8,416 nucleotides of DNA, taken from NCBI GenBank assembly GCA_937915755.1, contig CALGGR010000234.1:1-8416 (forward strand), given 5' to 3'. How positions within the stretch are numbered: position 1 is the first letter of the stretch; every line of letters begins with the position of its first letter. Below, piece by piece: positions 5,808-8,416 of this stretch. A program made the translations under genes and the position numbers. The stretch comes from an uncultured Fretibacterium sp. Its GTDB lineage: Bacteria > Synergistota > Synergistia > Synergistales > Aminobacteriaceae. The notes below the pieces were generated by a model that worked only from the letters and a program-made list of their open reading frames with translations, made no database searches and was not told the origin of the DNA.

Positions 5808-6774
5808 ATTAACTAATACCAATGACGAAGTTATCAGGCGCAATCTTGAAAAACTCCGCCGCGAAATGGGCGAAACTATCAGAAACGCTATGGACGACCC
5901 GCAGGTCATTGAAATTATGCTTAACCCGGACGGTAAGGTCTGGATTGATAAAATCGGTTCAGGCATGGAATTTCTATGCGATATGTCTCCCGTTCAGGCT
6001 TTGCAAATGCTCGGCACTGTCGCTCACATGCTCGGCACTGTCATTAACTATCACAACCCTAAAGTCGAGGGCGAACTTCCCGGTGATGGCAGTCGTGTCG
6101 AGGGCGTTATTCAGCCTGTCGTTCATAATCCCGTTTTTAACATTCGCAAAAAGGCATCAGCTATTTTTTCACTTGCCGAATACATCAAATCTGGACGCGC
6201 TGACGATAAGGATATCCAAATTCTCTGTGAGGCGATTTCATCACGCAAAAATATTCTCGTCGTCGGAGGCACTGGCACGGGTAAAACCACTTTCGTCAAT
6301 GCAATTATCAATGAAATGAAGACTTTAACCCCGCAACATCGATTATTGATTCTTGAAGATACTCTTGAACTGCAATGTTCTATGGATAATTTCGTCTCCA
6401 TGCGCACAACTTCTGACATGTCCATGCAGGATTTATTGAAAATTACCATGCGACAAAGGCCCGACAGAATAATCATCGGTGAGGTCAGAGGTAAAGAAGC
6501 TCTCGATATGCTTAAGGCTTGGAACACTGGACATCCCGGCGGAGTCTGTACCGTTCACGCTAATGACGCTCGAGCTGGTCTGTTACGTATTGAACAGCTT
6601 ATCTCTGAAGTCTCTCAAAGTCCCATGCGAGACCTTATTGCTGAGGCTATTGATGTCGTCGTCTTCCTCATCAGAGACCCACATATCGGCCCAAAACTCT
6701 CGGAACTTGTTGCTGTTGACGGCGTTTATGACGGTCAATACGTCTTCCATGACTTAAAGGAGGTGATTTCTTGA
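5794..6774 (+). CDS. trbB: TrbB, VirB11-family secretion ATPase of the conjugative type IV system
   Basis: From the ATG at 5794 the protein is 326 residues, close to RP4 TrbB. The N-terminal domain (about 1-120) is followed by the RecA-like ATPase core. Visible motifs are Walker A GGTGTGKTT (158-166), Asp box LILEDTLEL (185-193), Walker B RPDRIIIGEVRG (222-233) and His box GHPGGVCTVHAN (246-257). VirB11-type ATPases form hexamers at the cytoplasmic face of the inner membrane and power pilus assembly and the switch to DNA transfer. I chose ATG 5794 because GAGG lies six bases upstream. The in-frame ATG at 5779 would add five residues (MTRRT) but has no good ribosome binding site. The start overlaps the XRE gene by 14 bases. 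All key residues are present, so the enzyme should be active. Confidence 0.95.
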   Translation: MKTSELTNTNDEVIRRNLEKLRREMGETIRNAMDDPQVIEIMLNPDGKVWIDKIGSGMEFLCDMSPVQALQMLGTVAHMLGTVINYHNPKVEGELPGDGSRVEGVIQPVVHNPVFNIRKKASAIFSLAEYIKSGRADDKDIQILCEAISSRKNILVVGGTGTGKTTFVNAIINEMKTLTPQHRLLILEDTLELQCSMDNFVSMRTTSDMSMQDLLKITMRQRPDRIIIGEVRGKEALDMLKAWNTGHPGGVCTVHANDARAGLLRIEQLISEVSQSPMRDLIAEAIDVVVFLIRDPHIGPKLSELVAVDGVYDGQYVFHDLKEVIS

Positions 6775-6844
6775 GTATAAAAATGTCCAGCATGGCGCGG
6801 TTTGTTTTTCTTAATATTTTTAATAATGAAAGGAGTTTCTAATT

Positions 6845-7192
6845 ATGAATAACAATCGTATTTCTTTATGGCTTTTTGAACGCAGGGCGGCCATTCTCAC
6901 GGTCGTTGTACTCGTGGCCTTGCTCTGCTCCCCTGTCGCGGCTCTGGCAAGCAACAATGACTTGCCTTGGAACACTGCTCTCGACAAACTCGTTAATGCT
7001 TTCTCCGGCAGAACTGCTCTCCTCGTCTCTATGGTCGGCATTTTCTTCGCGGGCGGTATGTTGATTTTCGGCGGCGACTTGGGCAATTTCGGCAAAATGG
7101 TCATGATGATTGTTCTCGTCGGTTCTATGATGGGCGCACTATCTACCATCGCAAGCAATTTCATCACCACTGAGGGCTGTCTGATTTTATGA
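6845..7192 (+). CDS. trbC: TrbC, VirB2-family pilin precursor, possibly cyclised
   Basis: This 115-residue prepilin has a long signal peptide: basic n-region ending ERRAA (12-16), hydrophobic core ILTVVVLVALLC (17-28), and an AxA-type cleavage site in VAALA|SNN, after Ala35. Two membrane segments follow, about 58-78 (ALLVSMVGIFFAGGMLIFGG) and 84-104 (KMVMMIVLVGSMMGALSTIA), the standard VirB2/TrbC hairpin. RP4 TrbC is cut to start at Ser37, and TraF then removes a terminal tetrapeptide and joins the new Gly114 end to Ser37. Here mature Ser36 and a Gly111 followed by exactly four residues (CLIL) are consistent with the same chemistry, giving a 76-residue ring. AAAGGAG lies nine bases before the ATG, after a 70-base gap from trbB. 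The stop forms an ATGA overlap with trbD. Confidence 0.9.
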   Translation: MNNNRISLWLFERRAAILTVVVLVALLCSPVAALASNNDLPWNTALDKLVNAFSGRTALLVSMVGIFFAGGMLIFGGDLGNFGKMVMMIVLVGSMMGALSTIASNFITTEGCLIL

Positions 7193-7512
7193 TGCTACAT
7201 AACGACGAAGAAATCAGGGTTATTCCTGTGCGCAAAAGTCTCACACGTCCTCAACTCATCTGCGGCTGTGATCGTATTCTGTTCCTGCTGTTAATGCTGT
7301 TCTGTATTGCGTTAATTTTTCCCGGCGGGCTGGGGTCGGGTAATTACGTCAATGTCTTAATCGGCATAGCCTTTTTCTTTTTTGGCGTTCAGGTTTTGGC
7401 TGTCCTCGCTAAGTACGACCCGTTGTTCAGTCAGATTTTCAGCAGGGCGGTAAAGTATCAGGACACTTACGTCGCTTCGTCCCGCTTTTCAAGACAGGAT
7501 AAGAAATATTGA
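7189..7512 (+). CDS. trbD: TrbD, VirB3-family inner-membrane component
   Basis: The 107-residue protein has the VirB3/TrbD signature near its N-terminus: VIPVRKSLTRPQLICGCDR (11-29), followed by two hydrophobic segments at about 30-45 and 53-74 with a GGLGSG turn between, then a polar C-terminus beginning KYDPLFSQIF. VirB3 proteins sit in the inner membrane and work with the VirB4 ATPase, with which they are sometimes fused. RP4 TrbD is about the same length. The ATG at 7189 overlaps the trbC stop (ATGA), indicating coupled translation. A second in-frame ATG follows at 7192, and either could be used because the upstream Shine-Dalgarno-like bases (GAGGG at 7172) are distant. Confidence 0.92.
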   Translation: MMLHNDEEIRVIPVRKSLTRPQLICGCDRILFLLLMLFCIALIFPGGLGSGNYVNVLIGIAFFFFGVQVLAVLAKYDPLFSQIFSRAVKYQDTYVASSRFSRQDKKY

Positions 7513-7528
7513 ACGCATATCTGAATCC

Positions 7529-7570
7529 GTGCGGCTGTCTCATCGCAACCGCACTTTATTCTCATTTTTT
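7529..7570 (+). terminator. Stem-loop with T-rich tail between trbD and trbE, possible attenuator
   Basis: GTGCGG (7529-7534) pairs perfectly with CCGCAC (7549-7554) across a 14-base loop, and the stem can extend by TG/CA past one mismatch. It is followed by TTTATTCTCATTTTTT (7555-7570). This looks like a weak intrinsic terminator or an mRNA-stabilising 3' hairpin. Because trbE must be made from the same transcript unless it has its own promoter, partial termination that raises pilin and TrbD over TrbE is plausible. Confidence 0.45.
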
Positions 7571-7591
7571 ACAGGAAGGAGGATTTTTATC

Positions 7592-8416
7592 TTGGCTCGT
7601 TTTTCTGACGGCGACGGCTTTGCTGAACTTCTCAATTTCTCGCACATGGTAGCTCCTGAAGTTTTAGGACTTAAAAACGGCGGCTTTCTTGCTGGATTCT
7701 GGCTCACCGGCCCGGATATTGAAAGCTCCACTGTTCAGGAACTTGAACATTTAAGCGAAATGATGGCTCGCGCTATCAATCAGCTCGATATGCGCTGGTG
7801 CATTCACTTTGAGTTCTTCAGACGTGAGGCTCATAATTACCCCGATGGGAATTTCAAGGAGACCACTACAAAACTCATTGACATGGAGCGTCTTGCTCAG
7901 TTCAAACAGGAGCAGGGACATTTTGAATCCATTCAGGCCATTTTTATTACATACGTCCCGCCTACTTTTGAGAAAAGTCCGCTTCTGCAACGTATTAAAA
8001 AATTTTTGTTCGGCTCGGACACTGAAAATGAAGATGAAGTTGTTGAAAAACAGCTTGAACGTTTCGAGGAAGTTATACGCGGTCTTAAAGATTCTTTAAG
8101 CCTCATTATGAAGGTTCAGCGTATGACTTTTCACCCTGATAATGTTCCTGATCCATATTCGGGAACTTCAGAAATTCTTGAAGCTGTAAATGCCTGCGTC
8201 AATGGCAACTGGCATCCTATAAGGCTTCCGGCTTTCCCGTACTATCTGGACTGCACTCTCGCTAAAGACTGCATTAACGGCAAAAATCTTGAATACAATA
8301 ACGAGTTTGTGCAGTGCGTTTCGCTCGTCAATTATCCGGCTGGCACTTTCCCGTCTATTCTCTCGGATTTACAGGCTTTGCCCATTTCTTTCAGGTGGTC
8401 TAACCGCTTCATCTTA
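7592..8416 (+). CDS. trbE: TrbE, VirB4-family ATPase, N-terminal part (cut off by window edge)
   Basis: The frame starting at TTG 7592 stays open for 275 codons to the right edge. AAGGAGG lies nine bases upstream, and there is no ATG in frame until codon 19, so TTG is the best start. The visible part is the VirB4/CagE N-terminal region: a beginning LARFSDGDGFAELLNF, then GGFLAGFWLTGPD, a Glu-rich helical insertion around 145-175, and RLPAFPYYLDCTLAKD and SFRWSNRFIL near the end. The Walker motifs lie further right, outside the window. VirB4 proteins are the large ATPases of the channel base, interacting with VirB3 and VirB11. Identification rests on the N-terminal pattern and the fixed trbB-C-D-E order. 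No frameshift is visible in this stretch. Confidence 0.9.
   Translation, partial: MARFSDGDGFAELLNFSHMVAPEVLGLKNGGFLAGFWLTGPDIESSTVQELEHLSEMMARAINQLDMRWCIHFEFFRREAHNYPDGNFKETTTKLIDMERLAQFKQEQGHFESIQAIFITYVPPTFEKSPLLQRIKKFLFGSDTENEDEVVEKQLERFEEVIRGLKDSLSLIMKVQRMTFHPDNVPDPYSGTSEILEAVNACVNGNWHPIRLPAFPYYLDCTLAKDCINGKNLEYNNEFVQCVSLVNYPAGTFPSILSDLQALPISFRWSNRFIL

Noticed and set aside
6775..6844. Separate promoter before trbC
   Set aside because: TTGTTT (6802) and TAATAA (6821) are only 13 bases apart, too close for sigma-70, and the stretch is simply AT-rich.

Overview
The window is a piece of a conjugative plasmid or integrative conjugative element. It holds most of the DNA-processing genes and the first part of a P-type (RP4/IncP-like) type IV secretion system. 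The gene order closely follows RP4. Reading left on the minus strand are a TraJ/MobC-like ribbon-helix-helix accessory protein, a TraI-type relaxase, a small acidic protein and an ArdC-like antirestriction protein that runs off the left edge. Reading right on the plus strand are a small TraK-like DNA-processing protein, a ParA/TraL-like P-loop ATPase, a TraM-like membrane protein, an XRE-type repressor in the place of TrbA, then TrbB (VirB11), TrbC (VirB2 pilin), TrbD (VirB3) and the start of TrbE (VirB4), which runs off the right edge. In RP4 these genes form two separate blocks (Tra1 and Tra2). Here they are contiguous.

Between the two divergent arms (3170-3466) is a gene-free stretch rich in inverted repeats, the natural place for oriT. 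It holds a hairpin of CAAACT/AGTTTG arms, followed after six bases by AAGTGCCCGCTT. That layout resembles the IncQ/pC221 type of nick region more than the IncP type. The same stretch must hold both outward promoters.

Host: ribosome binding sites are strong (AGGAGG before most genes), the DNA is moderately AT-rich, and TTG or GTG starts open three genes. A P-type pilus system with a VirB2 pilin implies a cell with an outer membrane. A diderm anaerobe (Synergistota, Negativicutes or a desulfovibrio-like proteobacterium) would fit, but this is only a guess because no host chromosomal gene is present.

How the genes work together (family knowledge applied to this layout): the MobC/TraJ protein, the TraK-like protein and the relaxase would assemble on oriT and nick it. 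TrbB, TrbC, TrbD and TrbE would build and power the envelope channel and pilus. TraL and TraM are auxiliary. The XRE protein would adjust trb expression. ArdC would protect the incoming DNA in the recipient. Gene packing is tight (ATGA overlaps, gaps of 2-3 bases), so two divergent operons are likely. The coupling protein (TraG), TrbF-L and a TraF-like pilin-processing protease are not in view and would be expected just outside.
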